This document shows, piece after piece, positions 9,877 to 18,884 of a stretch of DNA of 64,000 nucleotides. Location: positions 1 through 64,000 of the forward strand of contig NZ_SRSO01000016.1 in the NCBI RefSeq assembly GCF_004791695.1. Direction: 5' to 3'. Both the position numbers and the translations under genes were made by a program. The notes below the pieces were generated by a model, which did not search any database, was not told the DNA's origin, and saw only the letters and a program-made list of their open reading frames with translations. Position 1 is the first letter of the stretch, and every line of letters starts with the position of its first letter. The DNA is from Flavivirga rizhaonensis. GTDB lineage: Bacteria; Bacteroidota; Bacteroidia; Flavobacteriales; Flavobacteriaceae.

Positions 9877-11322
9877 TTAATCTCTCGGGTTTTGAATGAT
9901 TTCTGGGTTTTGTAGTATATATAAATCTCCTATTGGCATTGCCCAGTTATTGCTATTGGCAGCTAAAGTTTCAGTTTGTCCACTTACAGTGTGGGTTATA
10001 GAAATATTACTGTTATCAAATAAGTTGTACCTTTTAATATCAAAAGTTCTATCTGTACTTAATATAAGTTCACGCCTTCTTTCATCTTTAACAAACTGCA
10101 ATAAATCTTCCTGATTTGTAATATCAACAGGTGTAAATGTGCCACCTCTATAACGTTTAAGCCTTAAACTATTTAAATCTTCATTGGCTTGCGAAATGTT
10201 TTCTAGACGTGCACTACACTCTGCTCTAATAAGTAGTACTTCTGGGGTATTGATGCCATCTGAAAAGTTTCCATTTTCACTGCCAAACTGATAAACTGGA
10301 GCGTTGCCACCAAAATTGAAAGCTGATTCACTGGTTACAAACCATTGCCTTCTTAAATCATCAGATTGATAGCTTGTAATTAATGCTTCTGTAGGGAGTA
10401 CTTGTAGACGACTATTTTGTTTAAACCAAATAATCTCCAAATCTTCATCAATAAAAGGTTTTAAAATAATATTTTCATTAGCATCGATACTTTCTCTATT
10501 TCCTATAGTTACACTATTAAGGTTATTAATGATGCCATAAAGATTTAAAGCATTATTTGATGCATTAAAAGCTTCTTGATAGCGACCTTGGTACAAATAA
10601 ACTTTAGAGAGTAGACCGTAAGCAGCTGCTTTTGATGGTCTAAATAAGAACTGTAGAGGTTGCGTGTCTTTTAAATTTAATATGCTCGATGTAATATCTT
10701 CAAGCACAAAATCATATACCTCTTGGACAGATGCTCTGGTTAAATCTACACCTTCAATTAAAATCCCTTCTCGAATAGGCACCCCTAAATCTGTACTTGC
10801 AGATGCTGGGTTGTAGTGTAACGCATACAAATTCACTAAATTAAAATACGAGTAAGCCCTATGTAGTTTTGCCTCGGCCTTTAGTTCCCCAATTTCTGTT
10901 GATGTTCCATCTGTTACAGTTTCTAAACCATCTAAAATAATATTACAGGTATATATAATGCTATAATAAGCTTCCCAATCTGGGTCAGGTTCTAAATTTG
11001 GATAGATTGTACTTTGAAATAAATACGCATTTATAACTGATGGCTCTATATTATTTCCGAATTGCTGCACAAATTCCTCAGTTAAAACCTGATTATCGGA
11101 CATGTAAGAAATAATGTTTCCATGCTTTACATCAAACCCTGTGTTAAGTGTATTTCTATCTGGTATCTCATTGACAGATATAAAATCTAACATTAGCCTA
11201 TAATCTTCTATAGTAGAAGGCACAAGAAATTGCTTTGGTTGAAAATCTAAAAAATTATCTCGTGTACATGAACTAGAAAAGGTTATGATAATTATAAGTA
11301 GTATGTATTTAATCTTAGTCAT
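9877..11322 (-). CDS. SusD/RagB-family outer-membrane substrate-binding lipoprotein
   Basis: 481 residues. Lipoprotein signal with SSSC, then the SusD N-terminal pattern (RDNFLDFQPKQF) and TPR-like helices (LHRAYSYFNLVNLYALHYN near 150-170). The C-terminal SusD marks LRLKRYRGG and DERRRELILS are seen, and the product ends PEIIQNPRD. It would form the lid on the SusC channel. The 9-nt gap to susC marks a standard SusCD pair. The substrate cannot be read from sequence; the GH85 neighbour suggests N-glycans or glycopeptides. Confidence 0.92.
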   Translation of the reverse strand: MTKIKYILLIIIITFSSSCTRDNFLDFQPKQFLVPSTIEDYRLMLDFISVNEIPDRNTLNTGFDVKHGNIISYMSDNQVLTEEFVQQFGNNIEPSVINAYLFQSTIYPNLEPDPDWEAYYSIIYTCNIILDGLETVTDGTSTEIGELKAEAKLHRAYSYFNLVNLYALHYNPASASTDLGVPIREGILIEGVDLTRASVQEVYDFVLEDITSSILNLKDTQPLQFLFRPSKAAAYGLLSKVYLYQGRYQEAFNASNNALNLYGIINNLNSVTIGNRESIDANENIILKPFIDEDLEIIWFKQNSRLQVLPTEALITSYQSDDLRRQWFVTSESAFNFGGNAPVYQFGSENGNFSDGINTPEVLLIRAECSARLENISQANEDLNSLRLKRYRGGTFTPVDITNQEDLLQFVKDERRRELILSTDRTFDIKRYNLFDNSNISITHTVSGQTETLAANSNNWAMPIGDLYILQNPEIIQNPRD

Positions 11323-11331
11323 AATCTACAT

Positions 11332-14300
11332 TTATAGTGCTATGTTTATATTTAGAGTATAGGTAGTGGGTAATGGAAAAAATCCATTTTCTGGATCAAC
11401 ATTCCATTTATTAAAACTCCAAACAGCTAGGTTATCAGCTTGCAATGCTATTCTAAATGAAGTTAGTCCAATTTTATCTGCAGTGCTTTGTGGCATACTA
11501 AAGCCTAAATTTATTTGTCTCAGCCTAATATGTGCAGCTGTGTCTACAAACCTGTTTGAGTCTGCTAAGTTTTGATAGCCGGATAATCCTCTAAAGTCAT
11601 TTGAGGGGACAAACGCAGGAACATCAGTACTATTTTCATCACCAGGTTGTTGCCAACGATTTCCAAAATCTTCTTGAACATTAAATTGTTGAAATCCCGG
11701 TATGTAAGATGGGAGATAGGTGCCAAATCTATATCTAAAGACATGACCAGCTTTAAATGTGGATAATATTCTTAAGGATAAATTTTTATAAGAAAATTGA
11801 TTTATCACAGAACCATAATATCTTGGAATCGTTGTGTCTTCTTTTTGAAGGTAGTTAACATCTGTGATGGCTTGGGTAACATCTAAAATATTACCATCAT
11901 TATCGGTAAATTGTGGAGCTCCTTGACTATCTAACCCAGCATATCTGGTACTATATATGGTTTGTAATGCCTCGCCCTTTATAATAGCCGAGCCAAATAT
12001 TCTTGTGGAGGTAATGGTAGATGAGTTATTGTTTACTCTTGTAATTTCGTTTGTGTTAATGCTAAAATTGGAGGTTGAGCTCCACATAAAATCTTCTGTT
12101 TTAATAGGATTAAATCTGAGACTAGTATCTATACCCTGATTTCTCAACTCACCAACGTTTAGTATAGCTTCATCAACACCCAAAGTGGCATTAAGTAGTT
12201 GTCTTACTAATAAATTTTCACTTTGCTTTGAATAATATTCAATACTTCCTCGAAGCTTGTAATCGAATAAACTATAATCTACACCTAGATTGAAAGTTTT
12301 TGTTTTCTCTAACCGAAGTGACGGATTTGGAAAGGATAGTATGGTCAATCTATCTAAACCTCTGAAAGGACCATTATCCCTGCTAGAAGCATCAGCTTGT
12401 AAAAGTGGGCTAAGCGATGAAGGCCCAGTGTTACCATTGGTACCATAAGTAACCCGTAACTTTAAAAAATTAACAGTATTGTTCTTTTCAAAGAAATCTC
12501 TTGTAATATCCCAACTAAGACCTAAAGAGTATAGCGGGATATTTCTAAATTCATCTGTTGTTCCAAATAGATTGGTGTCATCCAATCTTGTACTACCCGA
12601 TAGAACATACCTATTTTTATAGGTGTACGAGGCATTAGCATAGTAAGATAAAAAGCGATTTTCAATCTCACCAACACTTGATGGCCTAGGAATACTTCTA
12701 GCACCTAATGCATTTGGATCTGTAGAGTTTTGAAATGGACTAAAAAACTGGTCTTCAAAGTTTACAGGGGTATAATCTAGAGTTTGGGCATCAAATCCAT
12801 ATAGCGTATTATTATTGAATTTTGACAATTCTGTTCTGGCTTCCCAACCTGTAATAGCTGCTATACGATGCAAGCCATCATTGAAATTCTTGTTGTAATT
12901 AAGTTGTGCTCTAAATAAATTAGCTTTAGATATGCCTGAACCTGACCTATAAATGGAGCCTTCTGGTATGGGGAAACTATTGGCAAATCCATTTTCATCG
13001 AGTTGTGTATATGAGTTTATAGCATTTCTTACCGCAAAGGTGTTTTCATTTAGGATACTCTCTTGATTGGTTCTTGATTGTTGATATTGATAAGACAGTG
13101 TGGCATTAAAACCTTCTAAAAGTTTATAATCAACAGCAGTACTTAACCTTAATTCTATGCGCTCATTTTCTGTTGCAGTGTTATCAATCTCTTGCTTAAT
13201 ATTAAAAGTCCATGGATATAAAAAGCCTTGGTTCTGAGCAAAATTTGAAAACTGTACATTTCTACCACCTACTTGAGGCACATAATTACCATCATCATCT
13301 AATATTCGACTTACTATTGGGTAGCTATTGAAAAAATCGGATGGTTCTATAATTTGCGCATTATCAAAAGCAGATACCTGATACATGTTAAAAGAAGATC
13401 TAACCGTTAACTTTGAAGAAATATCATAAGTATTAGAAAGATTTATTTGAAAAGTTCTATCCCCTGCATTAACAGTAGTCTCATTGTTGTTATTATAGGC
13501 AATAGAAGCTCTAAAATCATGGTTTTCACCACCACCAGAAACACCTAAGTTAAAAGTTGAAATGGTTTTAGGCCTCAACAATCTATCCTTAAATTCCTGT
13601 CTTAGATCAGTTCTTGCAAAACGTCTTAATCTTGCTAAAGCTACATCTTCAGTAATATTAAAATTTTGTCTTTGCAGAAGCGTTTCTACAACTGGGGATA
13701 ATTGTAGAGACCCACCAGAATTAAGTGGACTTGTAGCAATTTGGTTTGGATTAAACAAATCGTTTGTGCTAAATAACCCAGCATTAAATTGTGCTTGGTT
13801 GAAATCTATTTGGGTTTGAGGAGAACCTAGTCGCATTGCAGATAAATCTTGCTTTGGGCTAAAACCAGTATTCGCAAGCATACTAATATTCAGTTTTTTA
13901 TTACGCTCACCTTTCTTAGTTGTTATAATGATTACTCCATTTGAAGCCCTTATTCCCCATATAGATGCTGCTGCAGCATCTTTGAGTACCGTAATACTTT
14001 TAACATCATTAGGGTTTAAAAATTCTATGCCTCCAAACAAGGGAAAACCATCTACCACATACAAAGGTGCTCTAACCCCATTGATGGTGCTCAAACCTCT
14101 TATGATAAAGCGTCCATCTGCATCAAGAACAAGTCCTGATACTTCACCTTCCAATTGTTCAAAAACATTTTGTGTTACTTTAGCTTTCAAAGTTGATTCG
14201 CTAATATTCTCAAAAGAGCCTGTAGAACGTTCTCTGGGTATTTCTTGATATCCCGTGGAGTAAATTTCTACTTCATCTAGCTGAAGACTCGATGGTTCCA

Positions 14301-14865
14301 TTTTAATATCATAACGCGTTCTATCGTCAATTAATACTTCTACAGGTTTAAAGCCTAAATAAGTAAAAACGATTGTGTCTCCAACATTAGCAGCTATGGA
14401 ATAAGAGCCGTCGAAATCTGTTGTTGCTCCTCTGTTAGTATCTTTAATTAAAATTAAAACACCAGGAAAAGGGGCTGCGGTATCATCTTTTACAGAGCCA
14501 GATATTTTTACTTTTTGATTTTTTGTGCTTGAGTCAGAGGGTATAGATGTGTTTTTTTTAATTTCTTTTTCTCTGATAATAATCTGATTTTTAACAATTT
14601 CGTATTCAATATTGTCAGTACTTTTAAAGATATTATTAAGAATGTCTTCAATCTTTGCCTGATTTACCTTAACAGATATTTTTTTATTGAAATCGAAATA
14701 CTCAGAGCTATAAAGAAATTTGTAATTACTAATATTTTCAATATGATCAAAAACATTTATTATGGTCTTATTTTTAAAATCTAAGCTAAATTTTTGATTT
14801 TGCGAATAACCCCTAACGTTTGCAAAACATAGAAATACAAATAACAATAAATTAGTCTTCGTCAT
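11332..14865 (-). CDS. SusC/RagA-family TonB-dependent transducer
   Basis: 1177 residues. Signal peptide to about 21 (ends GYSQ). Residues 24-90 are a secretin/TonB N-terminal (STN) domain, which in FecA-type receptors signals to a FecR anti-sigma factor. A carboxypeptidase-regulatory-like domain (about 118-195), a plug with the SusC-type segment LYVVDGFPLFGG, and a 22-strand barrel ending LNINIAL follow. It imports SusD-bound oligomers using TonB energy. The STN domain, plus FecR one nucleotide away and a divergent ECF sigma gene, indicates substrate-induced transcription. Confidence 0.93.
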   Translation of the reverse strand: MTKTNLLLFVFLCFANVRGYSQNQKFSLDFKNKTIINVFDHIENISNYKFLYSSEYFDFNKKISVKVNQAKIEDILNNIFKSTDNIEYEIVKNQIIIREKEIKKNTSIPSDSSTKNQKVKISGSVKDDTAAPFPGVLILIKDTNRGATTDFDGSYSIAANVGDTIVFTYLGFKPVEVLIDDRTRYDIKMEPSSLQLDEVEIYSTGYQEIPRERSTGSFENISESTLKAKVTQNVFEQLEGEVSGLVLDADGRFIIRGLSTINGVRAPLYVVDGFPLFGGIEFLNPNDVKSITVLKDAAAASIWGIRASNGVIIITTKKGERNKKLNISMLANTGFSPKQDLSAMRLGSPQTQIDFNQAQFNAGLFSTNDLFNPNQIATSPLNSGGSLQLSPVVETLLQRQNFNITEDVALARLRRFARTDLRQEFKDRLLRPKTISTFNLGVSGGGENHDFRASIAYNNNNETTVNAGDRTFQINLSNTYDISSKLTVRSSFNMYQVSAFDNAQIIEPSDFFNSYPIVSRILDDDGNYVPQVGGRNVQFSNFAQNQGFLYPWTFNIKQEIDNTATENERIELRLSTAVDYKLLEGFNATLSYQYQQSRTNQESILNENTFAVRNAINSYTQLDENGFANSFPIPEGSIYRSGSGISKANLFRAQLNYNKNFNDGLHRIAAITGWEARTELSKFNNNTLYGFDAQTLDYTPVNFEDQFFSPFQNSTDPNALGARSIPRPSSVGEIENRFLSYYANASYTYKNRYVLSGSTRLDDTNLFGTTDEFRNIPLYSLGLSWDITRDFFEKNNTVNFLKLRVTYGTNGNTGPSSLSPLLQADASSRDNGPFRGLDRLTILSFPNPSLRLEKTKTFNLGVDYSLFDYKLRGSIEYYSKQSENLLVRQLLNATLGVDEAILNVGELRNQGIDTSLRFNPIKTEDFMWSSTSNFSINTNEITRVNNNSSTITSTRIFGSAIIKGEALQTIYSTRYAGLDSQGAPQFTDNDGNILDVTQAITDVNYLQKEDTTIPRYYGSVINQFSYKNLSLRILSTFKAGHVFRYRFGTYLPSYIPGFQQFNVQEDFGNRWQQPGDENSTDVPAFVPSNDFRGLSGYQNLADSNRFVDTAAHIRLRQINLGFSMPQSTADKIGLTSFRIALQADNLAVWSFNKWNVDPENGFFPLPTTYTLNINIAL

Positions 14866-14866
14866 T

Positions 14867-16009
14867 TTATTTTATTAATATTTGTTTATCGTTAATTTCA
14901 AATTCAAACCCAGAACTTTTACTAAAATATGTAATGATTTCCTCAAGGGTTTCCTCATCAAAACTAGCAGTAAATAGCTGGTTGCTAAGCTTTTCATTAT
15001 TTGTTGTAATGACCACATTATAATGGCGCTCTAATCTTTTTGTAATATTTTTGAACGGAATATTTCTAAATTGTTTTTTACCCATAATCCATCCCGTATA
15101 CAAATCGCTATAAACGTTCTTTTTACTTAAACTTTGATTGCCTTTGCTATATGTGGATTGTTCGTTTGGTACAAGCATTAAATCATTTGACTTATTGTCT
15201 TTATCAAATACTTTTACAGAACCTTCTTGAAGTGTCGTTTGTATCTCTGCATCTTCGTTATAGGCAGACACATTAAATTTTGTACCGTAAACAGCGACAC
15301 CAATATCCTTAGTGTTTACTACAAATTGGTGTTCTGTATCCTTAACAACATCAAAATAGGCTTCACCATCTTCTAAAAAGACTTCTCTCGGTTTTCCGTT
15401 AATAAAACTAACTGGATATCGCAAACGTGTTCCCGCATTAAGATATACTGATGTGCCATCTGACAATACCAACTGAAATTGTCTACCATAAGGCACATTA
15501 ACAGTATTGTATTGTATTATTTCTGAATTTTCTTTAGAATAGGACAGTTTACCATTGTTTAAAATAGCAAGAACATTATTGTTATTTATTATACTGTCCG
15601 ATTTTTTTTGAAACAGTGTTTTTCTAGTACCATCCTCAAAAATGATTTCTACATCGGTATTTACTATTTTATCAGATTTTAATGTAGTTTCATTGTTATC
15701 AGTAAGCATTTTGAACATAAAAACAAGTCCTATAGCAATTACAAATATTGCAGCATATTTGTATACTTGAGAAAACTTGAAAACTTTTTTCGCCGAAGTG
15801 CTATTATTAAGTTGTATTTTATCTAATGAAGCTTGAGCATCAAATTTGCTATCCTTATTCTTTAGAATATAGTTTTCCAAAGACATCTGTTTAAATGTTT
15901 TAGCATTAGCTTCATCCTTTAATAAGTCTTCTAAAGTTTTAGATTCTTCTTTAGAGATACTATTATTAAGATAGTTTTCAATTAACAATAATAAATTCCT
16001 TTCTGCCAT
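14867..16009 (-). CDS. FecR-family anti-sigma factor
   Basis: 380 residues. Cytoplasmic N-terminal part, one membrane segment at about 85-102 (AAIFVIAIGLVFMF), then the periplasmic FecR domain (VPYGRQFQLVLSDGTSVYLNAG, read as two halves around 172-195) and a C-terminal DUF4974-type domain that contacts the STN domain of SusC. It should hold the divergently encoded sigma factor inactive until SusC binds substrate. The two genes are separated by a 118-nt divergent promoter region. Confidence 0.9.
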   Translation of the reverse strand: MAERNLLLLIENYLNNSISKEESKTLEDLLKDEANAKTFKQMSLENYILKNKDSKFDAQASLDKIQLNNSTSAKKVFKFSQVYKYAAIFVIAIGLVFMFKMLTDNNETTLKSDKIVNTDVEIIFEDGTRKTLFQKKSDSIINNNNVLAILNNGKLSYSKENSEIIQYNTVNVPYGRQFQLVLSDGTSVYLNAGTRLRYPVSFINGKPREVFLEDGEAYFDVVKDTEHQFVVNTKDIGVAVYGTKFNVSAYNEDAEIQTTLQEGSVKVFDKDNKSNDLMLVPNEQSTYSKGNQSLSKKNVYSDLYTGWIMGKKQFRNIPFKNITKRLERHYNVVITTNNEKLSNQLFTASFDEETLEEIITYFSKSSGFEFEINDKQILIK

Positions 16010-16127
16010 TTTATATCGTTTTATAGCAGTATGGAGTTAAAATTGTAAAAAACCCTCATCGAATTATCATTTTTTTTATTTATTTGCTAATCAACACTTA
16101 AAATTTAACTATTCTAAAAACGCTCTC

Positions 16128-16709
16128 ATGCGATTAATAGAAAATGAAGATGAGGTTTTATCAGCATTAAAATCGGGTGACCAAAATGCTTTTAAGACCA
16201 TTTACTTAGCTTATTATGATAAGTTATGTAGGTATGCAAATTCACTTTCTAACAACACAACTAATGTAGAAGATATAGTCCAAGAAGCATTGATGTATTT
16301 ATGGCAAAAAAGAGAAGATATAACTATTAATAGTTCTCTAAATGCTTATTTGTATAGAGCTGTTTACAATAGATTTATTGGAGAAATAAAAAAAAACAAG
16401 CGAGAATTAACATTAATGTACGAACTCCAATTATCCGCTATCTTAGAGTTTGAAAGTTTTGAGGATAGTAAAAAAGAGCATTATTTACAGTTACTGGAAG
16501 ATATTATAAGTAAACTTCCTGAAAAACGAAAAGAAGTTTTTGTTCTTAGTAAAATTAAAAACTATAAATACAAAGAAATTGCTAGTATGTTGAAAATATC
16601 TGAAAGAACTGTTGAAAATCAGATACGTAGAGCATTTATAACTATAAGAAAAGAAGTTTCAGGATTAAAATATATTATGATTTTAGCTATACTTGAATTT
16701 TATTTTTAG
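16128..16709 (+). CDS. ECF RNA polymerase sigma-70 factor (Bacteroides expansion type)
   Basis: 193 residues. Region 2 (FKTIYLAYYDKLCRYA, VEDIVQEALMYLWQKR) and region 4 (LPEKRKEVFVLSKI, YKEIASMLKISERTVENQI) are complete and spaced as in ECF sigma factors. The short hydrophobic tail (IMILAILEFYF) is common in this group. Divergent from its FecR anti-sigma gene and the susC-led operon, which it presumably activates. Confidence 0.92.
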   Translation: MRLIENEDEVLSALKSGDQNAFKTIYLAYYDKLCRYANSLSNNTTNVEDIVQEALMYLWQKREDITINSSLNAYLYRAVYNRFIGEIKKNKRELTLMYELQLSAILEFESFEDSKKEHYLQLLEDIISKLPEKRKEVFVLSKIKNYKYKEIASMLKISERTVENQIRRAFITIRKEVSGLKYIMILAILEFYF

Positions 16710-16890
16710 TTCATTATAACCTATTAAAACTCATGGTGCAAATTAGTTGGCAACTTAAAAAACATGTAAAAATCTGAAAAATCAATATTTAAATAATAAA
16801 ACCAGATTGTGAAACAAACTGATTGTTTATTTGAAGACATACACATTTCAATTTATGATAATTGATTGAAACATTTCTAAACTATTAATA

Positions 16891-16924
16891 ATTTGGTTCG
16901 ACATTTTTTCTGTACGCTCTACTA
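16891..16924 (+). repeat. Left copy of 34-bp direct repeat, candidate attL
   Basis: Matches 59724-59757 at 31 of 34 positions, with the first 21 identical (begins ATTTGGTTCGAC). It lies 135 nt from the 3' end of the tyrosine recombinase gene, where attachment sites usually sit. A 9-bp hairpin terminator follows 3 nt later; the right copy has a similar hairpin. It looks faintly like the 3' end of a tRNA (GGTTCGA), but the arms do not pair. Confidence 0.5.
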
Positions 16925-16927
16925 AGC

Positions 16928-16961
16928 AACCTCTTGTAAACCAAGGGGTTTTGTTGTTTTT
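16928..16961 (+). terminator. Hairpin terminator next to left repeat
   Basis: AACCTCTTG (16928-16936) pairs with CAAGGGGTT (16942-16950), with one G-U pair and a 5-nt loop, followed by a T-rich run to 16961. A good Rho-independent terminator shape on the plus strand. Confidence 0.6.
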
Positions 16962-17007
16962 GGAGTGTTTTTAAAATTTAAAAAAACAGGACTTAAGCAC
17001 GATCTAC

Positions 17008-17036
17008 AAGCACGACATGAGTGCTTTTTGTTTTTG
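17008..17036 (+). terminator. Second hairpin terminator before the integrase 3' end
   Basis: AAGCAC (17008-17013) pairs with GTGCTT (17021-17026) across a 7-nt loop and is followed by TTTGTTTTTG. The plus-strand polarity does not suit the minus-strand integrase; it could end transcription coming from the sigma-gene side. Confidence 0.5.
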
Positions 17037-17058
17037 TAAACATTTGATTTTTAATTTC

Positions 17059-18003
17059 TTAATTTTCAATTTGTTTTTGTGCTCCTCGGGTAAGGAATTT
17101 TAAGTTCCAAGGATTTTTAATTTTTTTTGCGGTTTTAGAAATTAAGCTTTCATCGATATAGTATCTTCTTAAAACTTCGTTTGATGAATGTCCTGACAAT
17201 AGCTTCGTTCTTTCTTTTATAGTTGCATTTAGATATGTTAAGTATGTTTTTCTAAGATGTTTGAATGTAATTGCTCTTCCTGTATCTAATTGCTTATAAA
17301 AATGAGTGAAGCCTTTAGACAAGTTGTTTTTTATAGTAGATGATGTTGCGGTTCTTTCAGGATAGAGTATATAATCATCCGATCCTTTTTTCTCATTTAA
17401 TCCCATTCTATTTAAAAGCTTTAACAATCCTTTTGTTATAGGTATAAATATAGGCCGAACCATAGCATTAAAACCGCTTCCTTTTTGATGCTCAACTTTT
17501 GAATTGTTTACCTCAATGAAATATGGTTTCTTTTTTTTGAAGTGAACCATGTTCCATTTCATGTTTACGACTTCATCTCCTCGGCATCCCGTATGAAGAG
17601 CCAGTCTGATACCATTTTTTAAATATGGTTTGTATAATTGTCTAAAATATGATGTTTTTCCATTATTATGTTTCTTTTTACCTAATTTTGGTTTAATGAT
17701 ACCTAACAAGGCTTTATACTCTTCTTTATAGATAATATCTTTTCGAACTCTAGTACTACGCTTTTTAACGGATCCAAATGGATTATTCGACGGAATATTA
17801 AACTTTTGCATGGACCAATCAATAAAACCTTTTAGATAGCTCATTTTATTGTTGTAGGTCCTGGGAGAATAGTGCATTTCTTCTAATAAATAGGCGTGAA
17901 ATATTCCTATATGTTCATCTTTGAGATCTATGATAGGTGTAGACGAAATATTTATTTTATTGACTACAAGTGATTTGTTAAATAGTTCAATACTATATAA
18001 CAC
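17059..18003 (-). CDS. Tyrosine recombinase (phage/ICE-type integrase), N-terminus uncertain
   Basis: 314 residues from a GTG. The core-binding domain covers about 20-90 (YSPRTYNNKMSYLKGFIDW). The catalytic domain has the full set R141 (HTGCRGDE), H249-x-R251 (FKHLRKTY), H272 (LSGHSS) and the Tyr nucleophile at Y281 or Y282 (RRYYID). It catalyses site-specific integration and excision. The reading frame stays open upstream of the GTG for about 78 codons to 18237 and looks protein-like near the start (VERSEKHIKEV), but has no ATG. The real N-terminus is therefore either longer with an odd start or truncated. Its 3' end faces the candidate attL, the usual arrangement. Confidence 0.88.
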   Translation of the reverse strand: MLYSIELFNKSLVVNKINISSTPIIDLKDEHIGIFHAYLLEEMHYSPRTYNNKMSYLKGFIDWSMQKFNIPSNNPFGSVKKRSTRVRKDIIYKEEYKALLGIIKPKLGKKKHNNGKTSYFRQLYKPYLKNGIRLALHTGCRGDEVVNMKWNMVHFKKKKPYFIEVNNSKVEHQKGSGFNAMVRPIFIPITKGLLKLLNRMGLNEKKGSDDYILYPERTATSSTIKNNLSKGFTHFYKQLDTGRAITFKHLRKTYLTYLNATIKERTKLLSGHSSNEVLRRYYIDESLISKTAKKIKNPWNLKFLTRGAQKQIEN

Positions 18004-18180
18004 TTCCTTTATATGTTTTTCAGAACGTTCAACCCTTTGATGCTTAGGGGTATTAATATTTGCTAGGTAGTGCAGGTATTCTAGTTGAGCATCAATGACA
18101 AGGATATTGAAGCCTATTGTTGTGCTAGTATTCGATTTTATATCAACTTTATGAAATTCATATTTTACCTTTTTCTCAAA

Positions 18181-18225
18181 ATCAATAGCCTCTATTATGA
18201 CAAGGCCATAATAGAGGCTATTGAT
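18181..18225. repeat. Perfect 19-bp inverted repeat at the integrase 5' side
   Basis: Arms 18181-18199 (ATCAATAGCCTCTATTATG) and 18207-18225 are exact reverse complements around a 7-nt spacer. It covers the stop codon of the small Cys-rich gene and the extreme 5' open frame of the integrase. It may be a terminator or attenuator between the two genes, or a recombinase accessory site. Confidence 0.75.
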
Positions 18226-18473
18226 TTGAGGTTTTTAGATTTAGTCTTTCCTTTTTTATTTGGAATATATACCCGCACTTTGTATCGATGACTTTCAAAG
18301 AACTCACAGGAAGAAAATGTTGTTTTAGTTTCATAACACATGGGTTCTTCAATCTTGTTAGCTCGATTACCAGATCTAATAATTCGATATGTCCAGGAGA
18401 AGTTTCTTTGACAACGATTACAGTAAATAAACAATCCTTTATGCTTTTCTAGGGGTAGCTCTTTTCGTTTCAT
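18195..18473 (-). CDS. Small zinc-ribbon-like protein
   Basis: 92 residues. Cys18/Cys21 (CNRC) with Cys46 and Cys56 could bind one zinc, followed by a basic tail (KVRVYIPNKKGKTKSK). I do not recognise the family. It is in the same direction as the integrase, 191 nt upstream of its GTG, and its stop lies inside the 19-bp palindrome. A DNA-binding accessory role for the element is possible, but nothing proves it. Confidence 0.5.
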   Translation of the reverse strand: MKRKELPLEKHKGLFIYCNRCQRNFSWTYRIIRSGNRANKIEEPMCYETKTTFSSCEFFESHRYKVRVYIPNKKGKTKSKNLKSIASIMALS

Positions 18474-18552
18474 TGTTTGATGTTTTAAGATGAAAAATAG
18501 TTTTTATTTTAAGGGTTAAAGCAGGTCAGTGACCAGAAGTTATGGTTTGATC

Positions 18553-18609
18553 TATAAGCGAGGATTAAATTATAAACCTTTTAGTTTTAATAATCCATAA
18601 TCGCTTATA
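18553..18609. repeat. Bulged long inverted repeat in the mobile region
   Basis: TATAAGCGAGGATTA (18553-18567) pairs with TAATCC (18591-18596) and TCGCTTATA (18601-18609), interrupted by a 4-nt bulge. It lies in the 411-nt non-coding gap between the Cys-rich gene and the AbiE operon. Possible transfer-origin, replication or regulatory structure. Confidence 0.5.
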
Positions 18610-18792
18610 TTTTGAAGAATTGCTATTTTGAAAAGTTTTAATCAAACACTAATTTTACTAAAGATTGGGTTTTGTTTGGAATAGCAAGAGGATAACATGC
18701 TATGTGATGTTACGGGTGTTAAAATGTTAATAGTCAGAAATTTATATTTTGTAGAGATAGCGTTTCTGTGATTTTTGTTTAAAAATAACATC

Positions 18793-18820
18793 ATATACAA
18801 ACTAATAGTTTGTATATTTG
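18793..18820 (+). promoter_or_regulatory. AbiE promoter with palindromic operator
   Basis: ATATACAAACT (18793-18803) and AGTTTGTATAT (18807-18817) are perfect inverted arms with a 3-nt spacer. The right arm runs into TATATTTG (18813-18820), which fits the Bacteroidota -7 consensus TAnnTTTG. It is 64 nt before abiEi. AbiEi antitoxins are known to repress their own promoter through inverted repeats, so this is the expected operator; no clear -33 box was found at normal spacing. Confidence 0.6.
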
Positions 18821-18884
18821 GAATATTTTAAACCTAAATTGTATCGTAACAGTTTAATATAACTCGAAAATAGAAACCATTAGT

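Larger units (their letters stand above)
16710..17058. other. AT-rich junction between the SusCD locus and the integrase
   Basis: No gene seen. It holds the left copy of the 34-bp direct repeat and two hairpins with T-rich plus-strand tails (16928-16950 and 17008-17026). It is the probable left boundary of an inserted element. Confidence 0.5.

Noticed and set aside
16891..16924. tRNA 3' end at the direct repeat (GGTTCGA like a T-loop)
   Set aside because: The bases on both sides of the loop do not pair as a T-arm, and no acceptor, anticodon or D-arm is found upstream in either copy.
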